This document shows positions 1 through 9,724 of a DNA stretch of 64,000 bases, piece after piece. The position numbers and the translations under genes were made by a program. Under the pieces are notes generated by a model. That model ran no database searches, was not told where the DNA came from, and saw only the letters and a list, made by a program, of their open reading frames with translations. The stretch spans positions 496,001-560,000 of the forward strand of contig JADJGA010000003.1 of the NCBI GenBank assembly GCA_016708265.1, in the 5' to 3' direction. Every line of letters begins with the position of its first letter. The stretch's first letter is position 1. This stretch comes from Saprospiraceae bacterium (GTDB lineage: Bacteria > Bacteroidota > Bacteroidia > Chitinophagales > Saprospiraceae).

Positions 1-1
1 A

Positions 2-625
2 CTTAACCTGGAAGGTATAATCTGGGGAAAAAAAATTAAATCAGGAATGAATGGTCTTCTTACAGCCGGAATTTTTCAACATTATAATTACTATGATTCT
101 GACACAGTTTTTTCTGATTCTCCTTATGTACCATATCTTGTAACTTCAACTTCTTCTTTTGGTCCTGGAATAATATATTCAATTGAAAACAAAGAACTTA
201 AACGTAAACATACATTTAAAGCACATTTTTTTGGTATTTTAATGGGTGCTGGTGTGACAGATTATTATAATGTTAAAAAACGCAATTACAATTTTGGAAA
301 TGGATTTGGAAGCAAGATCGTATATAAGCTTAAGGTAAAAGATTTTATAAATATTAAGGCCGGTATAGAGCATTTTCATATCATAACAGATGAAGGAATG
401 CCAGCAGGTACAGTTATTGATTCTCAAAATTTTTTCGATTTTAAAGGTGATAATGGCAAAGTTGATTATTTTATTTTTACATCAAATGTGAGCTATAAAA
501 TTTTCAAGAATTTTTCAGCATACATCAATTATCTGGCTGAATACAGAAATATAAAATCTGATATTTATAAACATATAAAAGCTAAATCGCATGAGATAAA
601 TTCAGGTATTCTTTACAATTTCTGA
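2..625 (+). CDS. Outer-membrane beta-barrel protein, C-terminal part
   Basis: The reading frame is open from the first bases of the window, so this is the 3' end of a longer gene; the first internal ATG at 47 is not the real start. The ~207 visible residues alternate hydrophobic/aromatic and polar residues (many Y, F, N, K, G) in strand-like stretches, and the protein ends in an aromatic residue (SGILYNF). Both are hallmarks of outer-membrane beta-barrels folded by the Bam machinery. No cysteine pairs, soluble-enzyme motif or sorting tail are visible. The exact family is not recognised; a DUF3943-like surface barrel is possible but is a guess. A roughly 130 bp AT-rich gap separates it from the transporter downstream. 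Confidence 0.6.
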   Translation, partial: LNLEGIIWGKKIKSGMNGLLTAGIFQHYNYYDSDTVFSDSPYVPYLVTSTSSFGPGIIYSIENKELKRKHTFKAHFFGILMGAGVTDYYNVKKRNYNFGNGFGSKIVYKLKVKDFINIKAGIEHFHIITDEGMPAGTVIDSQNFFDFKGDNGKVDYFIFTSNVSYKIFKNFSAYINYLAEYRNIKSDIYKHIKAKSHEINSGILYNF

Positions 626-752
626 TGTGCCTTTTCAAATAAAATTATAAAATATTTTTTATTTAACAATTTCAAGTTATTTTTGAAAATTAATTCCAGT
701 TTCAGCTCACTGATCCTGAAGATGTTTATTTATTAACCAAAATTATTCAATT

Positions 753-2748
753 ATGTCAGATCACGAACCCTCAACAAAAGTTTACCCGAAAATGCATACC
801 GGGAATTACAACCGGGCGAAGAATACAAGCCGGTAATGCCTTCAAACAGTGTATTTCCGGAGGTGACGACCTGGTCGCTGGTAATGGGATTAATTATGGC
901 TGTTATATTTTCTGCCGCTGCTGCATATTCTGGACTGAAAATAGGACAGGTATTTGAAGCTGCCATACCGATTTCTATCATAGCTGTCGGAGCATCTGCT
1001 GCAGCTAGGAAGAAAAATGCACTGGGACAAAATGTGATTATCCAGTCTATTGGGGCAAGTTCGGGAGTTATAGTTGCCGGGGCTGTTTTCACAATACCGG
1101 GGTTGTATATATTGCAGGCTAAGTATCCTGAAATCCAGGTTGATTTTTTTCAGATATTTTTCGCATCACTGCTGGGAGGATTCCTTGGAATATTATTCCT
1201 GATACCATTCCGTAAATATTTTGTCAAGGATATGCATGGAAAACTTCCTTTTCCGGAAGCTACAGCAACGACTGAGATCCTGATGACAGGTGAAAAGGGT
1301 GGTTCACAGGCAAAACTTCTTATCATGAGTGGTCTGATAGGTGGATTATTCGATTTTTGTTTCGCTTCATTCAAAATATTCAGTGAGGAAGTGACTTCCA
1401 GGGTAATTCCTGCAGGAGAATTGCTCGCTGAGAAAGTAAAAATGGTGTTGAAATTCAACGTAAGTGCACTGATCTTCAGTTTTGGATTTTTAGTCGGACT
1501 GAGGTATTCTCTTATAATCGTTTCCGGTTCTTTGTTGTCATGGTTTGTATTTATACCTCTTGTAAATGAAATCGGCAATCTGATGGCTGCAAACGGGGGA
1601 GTAAATCCATTTGCAGAAATGACTGCAGAAGCTATTTTCAAGGCTTATGTCAGACCAATAGGGATCGGAGCCATTGCCATGGCAGGAATCATCGGTATAA
1701 TTAAATCATCGGGGGTTATAATAAGTGCCTTCAAACTTGCTGCCGGAGTTGGTTCCAAAGCCCACGGAAATGTCAAAGTAGAGCGTACAAACAAAGACCT
1801 GAAAATGTCATTTGTCATGCTGTTGATTTTCCTCACTTTGGTAGCTATATTCATATTTCTGATCATTGGAGTTAAAATTACACTTGTTCAGGCAATTGTA
1901 GCTTTACTGACAATACTTATTATCTCATTTCTTTTTACAACAGTTGCTGCAAATGCCATTGCGATCGTCGGCACAAATCCTGTTTCCGGAATGACGCTTA
2001 TGACATTGATATTGTCATCGGGAATACTTGTTGCCGTAGGACTAAAAGGATGGCAGGGAATGGTCAGCTCACTTGTTATCGGAGGTATTGTATGTACAGC
2101 ATTGTCAATGGCTGGAGGTTTTATCACAGACCTGAAAGTCGGATACTGGCTTGGGTCTACTCCGGCAAAACAGCAGACATTCAAATTCCTCGGCACTCTG
2201 CTTTCCGCAGCTACTGTGGGAATTGTTATTTTTATCCTCAATCAGGCATATGGATTTGTTGAGACCGACGTTCATACATCACCAATGATAGCACCTCAGG
2301 CTAATGCTATGGCTGCTATTATAGAACCATTAATGTCTGGCACAGGAGCACCGTGGATATTACTTTCGGTAGGTGCTGTAATCTCAGTAATTGTGAACTG
2401 GCTCAAAATATCTCCTCTTGCTTTTGCTCTGGGAATGTTCATACCGTTGCAGTTGAACACACCTCTGGTTGTTGGGGGATTGCTCAATAACTGGTTCAGC
2501 AAGAGTACAAAAATGAAAAATTAAATACAGCAAGAGTAAATAGAGGAATTCTGATCTCTTCCGGATTTATTGCTGGAGCTGCAATTTTTGGAGTCATAGG
2601 AGCATTCCTGTTATTCTTTGATATTAATCTCGATACACATTTGTGGGCTGAAGGTGCAAAAGGAGCCCAGATACTTGCTTTCTTTGCATTCATTGGATTA
2701 TTGGCATACTTCGTATGGGAATCATTCAGGGCAAAGGAGGAGGATTGA
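753..2748 (+). CDS. OPT family oligopeptide transporter (two frameshifts)
   Basis: Inner-membrane transporter of the OPT family, predicted to import oligopeptides or metal chelates. About 14 hydrophobic segments are visible, with family-typical motifs YSGLKIGQVFEAAIP near the N-terminus and NPVSGMT in the middle. The longest open frame (836-2524) lacks both ends. Shifting one base near 787 restores the N-terminus starting MSDHEPSTKVYPENAYREL from the ATG at 753. Adding one A to the A5 run near 2513 joins STK to NEKLNTARVNRG and the last membrane helix, ending ESFRAKEED at 2748. The restored protein is about 665 residues, normal for bacterial OPT proteins. Both shifts sit in short runs, so I favour sequence error over a dead gene. 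Confidence 0.88.
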
Positions 2749-2754
2749 TTTAAT

Positions 2755-3000
2755 GGAAAATTGAAAATTGAAAATTGAAAATGTTTTAAGTTGATGGTTT
2801 AGAGACTGCTAACTGCATACTGAATATTGCTAACTCCTAACTGCCGACTGAAAACTGACAACTAACAACTGACAACTGAAAAACTGACAACTGAAAAACT
2901 GACAACTGACAACTGAAAAACTGACAACTGACAACTGAAAACCTGACAACTGAAAACCTGACAACTGAAAAACTGACAACTGACAACTGATAACTGATAA
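2755..3000. repeat. Intergenic heptamer-type tandem repeats before pepT
   Basis: Two arrays fill the gap between the OPT gene and pepT. The first (about 2755-2785) is four copies of TTGAAAA. The second (about 2820-3000) is more than 15 variants of the 7-mer ACTGACA mixed with ACTGAAA(A), all in the same direction and ending 18 bases before the pepT ATG. Units differ by single substitutions or an extra A. The same ACTGACA family occurs before 51834, and a diverged version (CCGACAA) before 26956. No open frame or T-tract hairpin lies in it. Confidence 0.9.
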
Positions 3001-3018
3001 CAGAAAAACAGAATAAAA

Positions 3019-4257
3019 ATGAAAGAAAAAGTATTAGAAAAATTTTTACGATACATCAAAATCGATACGAAATCGGACGACAGCTCCGAAACTACACCAA
3101 GTACTGAAAAACAGTTCAATCTTGCCAATGTTTTGAAGCAGGAGCTTGAAGTTCTCGGACTGGTTGATATTTCTCTTGATGAGAAATGCTATCTGATGGC
3201 TACATTACCTGCAAATACTGATGGTGATATCCCTGTTATCGGATTCATTTCACACATGGACACTGCTCCGGATATGTCGGGAGAGAATGTCAATCCCCAA
3301 TTCTGGCCAAATTACCAGGGGGAAGATCTCGTTATCAATAAGGAAAAAAACCTGGTGCTGACAACAACAGAATTCCCTGAAATGAAAATGTATATTGGAA
3401 ATACGATAATCACAACCGACGGAAATACTCTGCTTGGCGCTGATGATAAAGCGGGAATTGCAGAGATCATGACTGCAATTGAATACCTTGTACAACATCC
3501 TGAGATCAAACACGGAACAATAAAGGTCGGATTCACTCCTGATGAAGAGATAGGAAGAGGTGTTGACCATTTCGATGTGGAAAAATTCGGTGCAAAATAC
3601 GCATACACTATGGATGGCGGCATGCTGGGAGAACTCGAATATGAGAATTTCAATGCTGCAGGAGCCAAACTTTTTATACAGGGCAGAAATATACATCCCG
3701 GTTATGCCAAGAGCAAAATGCTCAACTCTATTTTGATAGCCATGGAATTTAATGCATTGCTGCCTGTATTCGAAAGACCTGAATTCACTGAGAAATATGA
3801 AGGATTCTATCACCTGATTAAAATGGAGGGAAGTGTTGAAAATGCAATGATCCAGTACATTATCCGTGATCATGACAAAGTGAAGTTTGAACAAAAGAAA
3901 GCATTATTTACCGATGCAGTGGAATTCATGAGAAAAAGATATGGTGATGATATGTTCCGTCTCGAACTAAAGGATCAGTACTACAATATGAGAGAAATGG
4001 TGGAACCTGTGTATCATATCGTGGAAATTGCCAAAAAGGCGATGGAAGATGTTGGAGTAGTTCCTCACATAGTACCGATCAGAGGAGGAACAGATGGCTC
4101 CAGATTGTCATACATGGGTCTCCCCTGCCCCAATATATTTGCAGGTGGACACAATTTCCACGGAAAATTTGAATATGTAGCAGTGGAATCAATGGAGAAA
4201 GCATCGGAGGTAATAGTAAGGATAGCACAAATGTATGCTGAAAAGTCAATTGCTTAA
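3019..4257 (+). CDS. pepT: Peptidase T (tripeptide aminopeptidase)
   Basis: Cytosolic M20-family metallopeptidase that removes the N-terminal residue from tripeptides. The 412-residue length matches PepT. Metal-site motifs are in order: SHMDTAPD (about residue 78, zinc-binding His and nearby Asp), LGADDKAGIAE (about 140, bridging Asp), PDEEIGRG (about 174, catalytic Glu pair), YTMDGG and near the end RGGTDGSRLSYMG and GGHNFHGKFEY. The reading frame is intact. It follows the OPT peptide transporter in the same direction, so the two could act together in peptide uptake and hydrolysis, although a 270 bp repeat-filled gap separates them. A clear terminator follows the stop. Confidence 0.96.
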   Translation: MKEKVLEKFLRYIKIDTKSDDSSETTPSTEKQFNLANVLKQELEVLGLVDISLDEKCYLMATLPANTDGDIPVIGFISHMDTAPDMSGENVNPQFWPNYQGEDLVINKEKNLVLTTTEFPEMKMYIGNTIITTDGNTLLGADDKAGIAEIMTAIEYLVQHPEIKHGTIKVGFTPDEEIGRGVDHFDVEKFGAKYAYTMDGGMLGELEYENFNAAGAKLFIQGRNIHPGYAKSKMLNSILIAMEFNALLPVFERPEFTEKYEGFYHLIKMEGSVENAMIQYIIRDHDKVKFEQKKALFTDAVEFMRKRYGDDMFRLELKDQYYNMREMVEPVYHIVEIAKKAMEDVGVVPHIVPIRGGTDGSRLSYMGLPCPNIFAGGHNFHGKFEYVAVESMEKASEVIVRIAQMYAEKSIA

Positions 4258-4280
4258 AAGCATTTGTCTATATCTGATAA

Positions 4281-4311
4281 AAAACACAGTTCATTTTGGA
4301 CTGTGTTTTTA
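4281..4311 (+). terminator. Rho-independent terminator after pepT
   Basis: A 10 bp perfect inverted repeat, AAAACACAGT (4281-4290) and ACTGTGTTTT (4300-4309), encloses a 9-base loop and runs into a T-tract. It lies 24 bases after the pepT stop. The A-rich left arm also allows some termination of transcripts arriving on the minus strand. Confidence 0.85.
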
Positions 4312-4385
4312 TTTTATTAAAAAACTGCAATTTGGATAAAACATTGACAGTTAGTTTTTTAATAAATGGGACAACAAACTATGTT

Positions 4386-5436
4386 TTATGGCCAAAAGAA
4401 TGTTGAGTCTATTCCCTTTAATATTCTATTTTCGTCAAATTGAAAAATCAATTTACTGCATTTACCCCATTTTGCAATTTCATAGTCGAAGCAATCCGGA
4501 TTATCGGGTTTATTAAAGTAATAAATTGTTGAAGCGGTTGATCCGTTACTATGAAGTGTTATATCCATAGATTCTCTAAAACAAGCTCCTATATCTTCTA
4601 TTGATATATTTTCTTTGTGTAAACTATATGATACCAGACTGTCCAGTTTTTTATGATAAATCAAATATTGAGTTTTTAGAGTATCAGTTGACTTAAATTT
4701 ATTGCCATCATGATCCGTCCATGTTATTGTGTCAAAATTAAGCGGGACATCAATTAATTTATTTAAAAAATCATAAGAGTTATTGTCATGCCTTTTGATG
4801 TAAGAAGACACCCTTCTTAACAATTTTTCTTTTTCTGAAATCACCTCCTTTTCTCTTGCTTCTTTGTGTATTTCTTCCATCTTTTTGCGCAACAACTCTT
4901 CATATATATACTCTATACCCCAATCATCCATATCAGAATCAATCATATATAAAAGTCCACTCTCGTTTAATCTAAAATATATTTTTGAACAGCCATTTTG
5001 AAAAATGATTTCTTATGATCGCATTCAAAGCCAAAATTAAAAGAATAAATATAAACCTTTCCCTTTCTGAAGGTATAATTATATCCTTCATTAATTTTGT
5101 TATATTTGAAGGTACTCCTAATGATTTGATCAAATCCCTTTCTGTGATATTGCACATCATCAATGAATCGGCAGGAAAATTATTAACCAAATGCCTGAAA
5201 GATCTATATTCAGTTAATCGTTTCGAATCAAATGTTTCTGTTAATGTATCAATAAGATAATAATCGAACTTGAATGTAAATACACTGTCATTGACAGTTA
5301 ATATTCTATAATCAATTTACTTTAAAATTTTATGACACTTATCCGTAACATTTTTGTTTAGCACAATTCTTTTAGTACAAGAAAATATGCTGATAATCAG
5401 AATTGTAAAAGTAATATAGATTAAATGGATTTTCAT
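4386..5436 (-). pseudogene. Lipoprotein of unknown function, broken by a stop and two frameshifts
   Basis: Reading the minus strand from the ATG at 5436 gives a lipoprotein signal ending in a lipobox (IISIFSC). The gene continues through an in-frame TAA near 5311, then a one-base shift in the GGGAAAGG stretch near 5060 and another in a T4 run near 4978. Joined, the pieces make about 350 residues. The last 187 are rich in charged helices (KKMEEIHKEAREKE) and end in a beta-rich part with DIGACFRESMD. The family is not recognised. Its ATG overlaps the TGA of the upstream T9SS tail (ATGA), so it was probably translationally coupled to the M23/T9SS gene. Damage here may be real decay, since the neighbouring gene is genuinely disrupted, or sequence error. 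Confidence 0.6.
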
Positions 5437-5590
5437 TGTTTTATGATCTTATAGGTCATAGTTTTTCCGTTGTCAACCGTGATAATAGCAAAATATATTC
5501 CAACAGGAAATTTTTCAAAATTCACTTCTTCGATATTTTGATTATTCTTTAATAATTTTTCACCCTGCGTATTGATTCTCATATATTTCG
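5433..5590 (-). pseudogene. Orphan T9SS C-terminal sorting tail
   Basis: On the minus strand the residues after the transposase remnant read RINTQGEKLLKN, then VNFEKFPVGIYFAIIT and GKTMTYKIIKQ before a TGA at 5433-5435. This is the pattern of a type A T9SS sorting domain (strand, xxxGxxL, then L/F-x-x-G-I-Y-F, then a KKIIK-like end). Such tails direct secreted proteins through the type IX system. No start codon or cargo precedes it; it is fused in frame to the IS3 orfA remnant. The most economical reading is that it is the 3' end of the M23 peptidase gene on the other side of the remnant. Its TGA overlaps the ATG of the following lipoprotein gene. Confidence 0.7.
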
Positions 5591-5594
5591 CTGT

Positions 5595-6012
5595 ATTTTC
5601 TACTCCAAGCCAGTCAGACTTTTTTTTAATAAGCCATTATGCAAATACAAATCTGCTAAAGCTCTTTTAAGTTCATCATTTTCTTTTTTCAGATAATCTA
5701 CCTCATCTTTATTTGCATTACGTTCCGTGTCTCCACTCAATCGCTTTTTGCCTGCTTCCAGGAAGTCTTTACTCCATTTGTAATATAAACTATCATTGAT
5801 ACCATATTTACGACATAATGCAGCTATTGATTCTTCTCCTCGAAATCCTTCAATCACTATTCGTATCTTTTCTTCAGCATTGAACAATTTACGTGTTTGT
5901 CGTTTTATGTCTTTAATTAGACCTTCTGATTTCTGCTTTCTTGGTGCCATTTTGTTATTTTTTTAAAGGTTAAAAATACAAAATGTCTCTTATTTTTTTA
6001 GTATGAATTGTC
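5595..6012 (-). mobile_element. IS3-family remnant with orfA only
   Basis: An open frame at 5600-5950 on the minus strand encodes a 116-residue protein of the IS3 OrfA type. It has a basic N-terminus, a helix-turn-helix (AEEKIRIVIEGFRGEESI, then ALCRKYGINDSLYYKWSKDF), and a coiled-coil tail ending LLKKSLTGLE. The second frame, encoding the DDE integrase OrfB, is missing: the sequence passes directly into a T9SS sorting tail. An end-like sequence GTGGACAATTCATAC lies at about 5996-6010, just outside the orfA start; I find no matching inverted copy on the other side. The element is therefore an inactive fragment, inserted at or joined to the end of the M23 peptidase gene, whose TAA lies at its border. 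Confidence 0.75.
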
Positions 6013-6017
6013 CACTT

Positions 6018-6755
6018 TTATTTGAAGTCAAACAGTAAAATATCACCAAAAACAGTTATAGGCGTACCATAATAACTATGGATAGGTCCATGGCTATCAG
6101 GTCTGTCTTTCTTATGTATTTTACATGAATTATAGTGCCAAGCTTGAAGTCCATTTCCAGAATTAAACATTAGACCTGAGTGATTATCCATAGGTTCCAA
6201 AATAACATCATTTAGCTCAACATCATAAATATCATTATACCCAGGTGGTCGATTTATATAGTTAGCATGAGGATTGTTTAGTGGATCTACTCTATACCAT
6301 GTACAATTGGGTGAAATACAATCACGTATCCACATTTCAAAATGAAGATGAACATCTGTATTATCCGTTACTATTCCTAATTTCTTGCTTGTAGTATTGC
6401 ACTAAAAGCATTAATGTTAGGTAAAGGGCCTGTTTCATCGCCATATTGGACTTTTCTTAAATTTGTTAGTATATTATTTTGGTCCGTTAATTCATGATGA
6501 GTAATAAAAATATTGCTTTCAGAAGCATTATTAAAAACTTTCCCCTCAAGAATTGCTAAAAAAATCTCTCTTCCTATATTTATATCGATTCCACCATGAA
6601 ACTGGAGATGCTTTTCAGCAAATGTACAATTTATCTGGTTATAGTCTAGTACCGATGCACTTACTTGCACTTTGAGATTGCTGAGCTTGTATATAATTAA
6701 GCTGCAAACCTAAAAGAAAACTTGCAATTTTAATTATTTTAGAAAATGATTTCAT
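6018..6755 (-). pseudogene. M23 (LytM-like) peptidase, probably truncated secreted protein
   Basis: From the ATG at 6755 the minus strand encodes an export signal (KIIKIASFLLGLQLNYIQAQ). After one shift near 6680 it reads a peptidase M23 core: HGGIDI supplies the H-x(3)-D zinc ligands and HLHFEMW supplies the H-x-H motif. The two halves join by adding an A in the AAGAAATTAG stretch near 6395. M23 enzymes cut peptide cross-links in peptidoglycan, so the protein would act in the periplasm or outside. The frame stops at FGDILLFDFK exactly where the IS3 remnant begins. The orphan T9SS tail beyond that remnant is its likely missing C-terminus, which would make it an IS-disrupted T9SS cargo. Two frameshifts further split it. 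Confidence 0.7.
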
Positions 6756-6939
6756 ATTGAAAGTATTTAAATTTATTTTCAATTGTTAAATTCTATTTTT
6801 AAAAAACCAATATTTCTTTTACCAAAAATCTGATTGAAATTCCAATGTTTGGGAAACTAAATTTGAGATTGAAATTTGGCTTCCATAGTATAGAAAATAT
6901 TATTATTTACTTCATCAATCAAACAATTCCCACCGATAT

Positions 6940-7875
6940 TTAGCTTTTAATCACCTTCCCATACCTGTCAAATATATAATTTAAATTGTTTGATAAAACC
7001 CAGTATTTTCCAGTCTCACTTATATTATTATAGCCATAGCTGTTACCTCTATCGCCTGTCAATTTATTGAAATTTCCTTTTCTTTCAAGTTTTCCGTCAA
7101 TTGAAAAGAAATAAAAATCCCCGCTAACACCACTGCTGACTGTCACAAATGTTTCTTCAGCATTGAGATTAACATATGGCATATCAAGTGCATTATCTAA
7201 TTTGTGTTTAGCTAATAGATTATGGTTACTGTCAAAAAAATAAATTTCCTGCATTCTCCCTCCATGAGGATAACCTACTGGTACAATCAATCGGGTACCA
7301 GATTTATTGAAGATGTATGCTGTTGGGCCTCTTCCACTGTGAATTGCTTCGGATGAGCCCTCTATCTCAACATTTTTAGGATCACCATACCACAATTCAT
7401 TACTCCCCTGCATAATGACTGGTCTAAGTACTGGTTTAATCAATTCAAATTTTTGCCTTAAAGAATCCCTCTTCTTTTTTTCATTTGCATAGTATTTTTC
7501 ATCGAGAATTCCTTTTAGTTTTATGTGGGGGCATCCTTGTACCTGTCCAGTATTGGGATCGATAGTAAACATTTTTGTATTTTTATCAGGCTTTACTTTA
7601 TATTTATCCATGTCAGCCAATACCTGTGCATTCCATTTTACAATAGAGTCAGGATGTGGTTTTCTGAAGTCTCTTTCTGATTGAACAGGAATTTCATGCG
7701 CCTGCTTATTATCTGTAATTTCTGCATTATAGGATGTGTCAGATATATTTCCATCAGTTGTCGATATTTTTTTACCTACTCCACATCCATTGCATCCTAC
7801 CAAAAGGAAAATTAAAACAAAATTTGAATTGATAAAATTAATTTCAAAATAAGGATTTTCTTTTGAATTTTTCAA
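6940..7875 (-). CDS. Predicted lipoprotein with beta-propeller-like C-terminal half
   Basis: 311 residues. A hydrophobic segment runs into a lipobox-like site (LIFLLVGC, Cys about 28), indicating a lipid-anchored envelope protein; the charged stretch before it is long, so the true start may be the codon just before FVLIF. Residues about 70-145 are charged and helical. Residues about 165-311 contain repeated strands with recurring motifs (TRLIVPVGYPHGG, EIYFFDSNHN, ETFVTVSSG, DFYFFSIDGKLERKG, YWVLSNNLNYIFDRYGK) that suggest WD40/beta-propeller blades. No catalytic motif is evident and the specific family is not recognised. It stands alone, with 180 bp before the M23 start downstream. Confidence 0.65.
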   Translation of the reverse strand: MKNSKENPYFEINFINSNFVLIFLLVGCNGCGVGKKISTTDGNISDTSYNAEITDNKQAHEIPVQSERDFRKPHPDSIVKWNAQVLADMDKYKVKPDKNTKMFTIDPNTGQVQGCPHIKLKGILDEKYYANEKKKRDSLRQKFELIKPVLRPVIMQGSNELWYGDPKNVEIEGSSEAIHSGRGPTAYIFNKSGTRLIVPVGYPHGGRMQEIYFFDSNHNLLAKHKLDNALDMPYVNLNAEETFVTVSSGVSGDFYFFSIDGKLERKGNFNKLTGDRGNSYGYNNISETGKYWVLSNNLNYIFDRYGKVIKS

Positions 7876-7942
7876 TTAAGAAAGTTTTTTCCATAATAAG
7901 ATATTTTTCTAAAATACTCGGCAAAAACCATGCCATAAATTG

Positions 7943-8010
7943 CATACATACATACATACTTACTTACTTACTTACTTACATGCATACGCACATACATAAT
8001 TACTTACATA
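7943..8010. repeat. CATA/CTTA tetranucleotide microsatellite in a 580 bp gap
   Basis: About three CATA units are followed by six CTTA units and then a few interrupted CATA/ACAT units. The tract lies 70-135 bp upstream of the start of the minus-strand lipoprotein gene ending at 6940, in a gene-free interval (7876-8456). Perfect tetranucleotide runs slip easily during replication and can shift promoter spacing. The rest of the gap is AT-rich and I see no gene, terminator or RNA in it. Confidence 0.85.
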
Positions 8011-8456
8011 TATATTTATTTAATATAGTTGCATTATTGTTTATTCCTGCAAGAAGAAATCATTGATACTTACTACTTTCAACTGATAAACTATCTTAGA
8101 TGAATCCTGCTAAAGCTGGACAGGTTTTAAATTTCTAAATATATTCTATCAAGTCTATACTTCGACCATCGGGACTATTGACAGCTTTTAAAGTTTGAGA
8201 ACTTCAGTTTTCTGCAACTACTTTTTCGGTATCCAACAGAACTCCCTCAAATTTCGCAAATATTAAAATAAATACCATTAATTTAAACAACTATGTTAAA
8301 ATAAATACTATTAAATTGATTTTTACATTTTAAATATGCGATTTACCACACTAAATGACTCTAACATCAATATGTAATTACAATTTAAAGTGATATAATA
8401 AAGTGCTTGAATTATACCATTTTAAAACCATAATTGGATTAAGTTGTTAATGGAAT

Positions 8457-8951
8457 ATGTATAAATATATTTTAATACTTTCTACCAATTGGCTTTTTTC
8501 AGTCTCCTCCATCAATGCTCAGGATATTCGTGTGTTCGATACCTTTGACAAAATGGAAAAAGAGATTTTTCTGAATAATGACACCACCTATGTTATAAAT
8601 TTCTGGGCTACATGGTGCAAGCCATGCGTGAAGGAATTGCCTTATTTTGAAAGTCTGCACAGATCGGCTAGAAAAGAAAAAATGAAAGTTATTTTGATAA
8701 GCCTGGATTTCAGGAATCAGGCTGAATCAAAACTGAAACCATTTATTCGTGACAATCATTATTCCGCTGAAGTAATACTTCTGCTCGATAACAAATACAA
8801 CTCCTGGATCGATAAGGTTGACAAAAGCTGGTCTGGATCAATACCTTCTACCTTGCTGATAAAAGGTGGTAAGAGGCTTTTTGCCGAAACAGAATTTGAA
8901 AATGAACAAGAACTGAGGGATTTTGTTTACTCTTTTATTAATTCACATTAA
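8457..8951 (+). CDS. TlpA-like thioredoxin-fold protein
   Basis: 164 residues with a Sec signal (cleavage likely after SSINA-Q, about residue 22) followed by a single thioredoxin-like domain. The redox motif is FWATWCKPC (about residues 50-58), the WCxPC form typical of TlpA/ResA proteins. A cis-Pro-like segment (GSIPSTLLI) follows in the right place. Such exported proteins reduce disulfides in envelope proteins, for instance apocytochromes. It lies 10 bp before a second thioredoxin-fold gene in the same direction, so the two probably form an operon. The start at 8457 gives a complete signal peptide. Confidence 0.88.
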   Translation: MYKYILILSTNWLFSVSSINAQDIRVFDTFDKMEKEIFLNNDTTYVINFWATWCKPCVKELPYFESLHRSARKEKMKVILISLDFRNQAESKLKPFIRDNHYSAEVILLLDNKYNSWIDKVDKSWSGSIPSTLLIKGGKRLFAETEFENEQELRDFVYSFINSH

Positions 8952-8961
8952 ACTTTAAATT

Positions 8962-9558
8962 ATGAAAATTTTATTTCAGTTACTTCTGATTTTTGCAATA
9001 TTTACTCAGGTTTCCGGACAAAATACAGGATATAAGCCGGGCGACAAAGCTACTGATTTTAAGCTGAAATCCGTAGACGGAAAAATGTACAGTATGTCTG
9101 GATATGATGATGTTAAGGGTTTTATAGTGATCTTCACATGCAATCACTGCCCGTTTTCAGTGAAATATGAAGACAGGATAATAGATCTGGCAAAAAGATA
9201 CAGCGATAAAGGCTACATACTTCTGGCAATCAATCCCAATGATCCTGAAGTGCAGCCTGCTGACAGCTACGAGCTTATGAAGGTAAGAGCACTTGAAAAA
9301 GGATTCAATTTCCCATATTTATTTGATGATGGACAAAAGATTTATCCGCAGTATGGTGCAACAAAGACACCTCATGTATTTCTCCTTGATAAAAACCTGA
9401 TAGTGAAATACATAGGTGCTATTGACGATAATACTGATAATGCTTCACAGGTAAAGGAAAAATATCTTGAAAATGCTATAGCTGCCCTCGAAAAAGGTGA
9501 AGAACCAAATCCAAATGTTACAAAGGCAATCGGATGTTCTATAAAATATAAAAAGTAG
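8962..9558 (+). CDS. Exported redoxin (AhpC/TSA-like thioredoxin family)
   Basis: 198 residues: a signal peptide (LLLIFAIFTQVSGQ), then a redoxin domain beginning KPGDKATDFKLKSVDGK. The active site FTCNHCPFS is the CNHC-type motif of a common Bacteroidetes thioredoxin-like family (CxxC with Asn-His between). GATKTPHVFLLDK contains the cis-Pro region. The C-terminus has a third cysteine (AIGCSIKYKK) seen in this family. It is predicted to act in the periplasm as a thiol oxidoreductase or peroxide-reducing protein. Together with the upstream TlpA-like gene it forms a two-gene oxidative-stress or cytochrome-maturation style unit; the exact substrate is unknown. Confidence 0.85.
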   Translation: MKILFQLLLIFAIFTQVSGQNTGYKPGDKATDFKLKSVDGKMYSMSGYDDVKGFIVIFTCNHCPFSVKYEDRIIDLAKRYSDKGYILLAINPNDPEVQPADSYELMKVRALEKGFNFPYLFDDGQKIYPQYGATKTPHVFLLDKNLIVKYIGAIDDNTDNASQVKEKYLENAIAALEKGEEPNPNVTKAIGCSIKYKK

Positions 9559-9724
9559 AGGCTGAATAATTAAAACTCAATGCAGGGATTAAGAGTGAAA
9601 TTGTTAAAAATAAATGTTATTACCACTTGTATATTATTGAATTTTAAATAATTACATTATTGAATATTTGTTTTATATTAGACCCTAGTTTGTAATTAAT
9701 AAACTTTATTTTTTTTAAATTTCT

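Noticed and set aside
751..1092. Minus-strand frames within the OPT transporter
   Set aside because: They are opposite-strand shadows of the OPT gene, and have no family features.
2820..3000. Regular ACTGACA array as a CRISPR
   Set aside because: Units are only 7 bases and contiguous, with no 30-base spacers and no cas genes in the window.
7863..8066. 67-codon plus-strand frame over the tetranucleotide repeats
   Set aside because: It is made of the CATA/CTTA microsatellite and has no protein-like composition; repeats leave frames open by chance.
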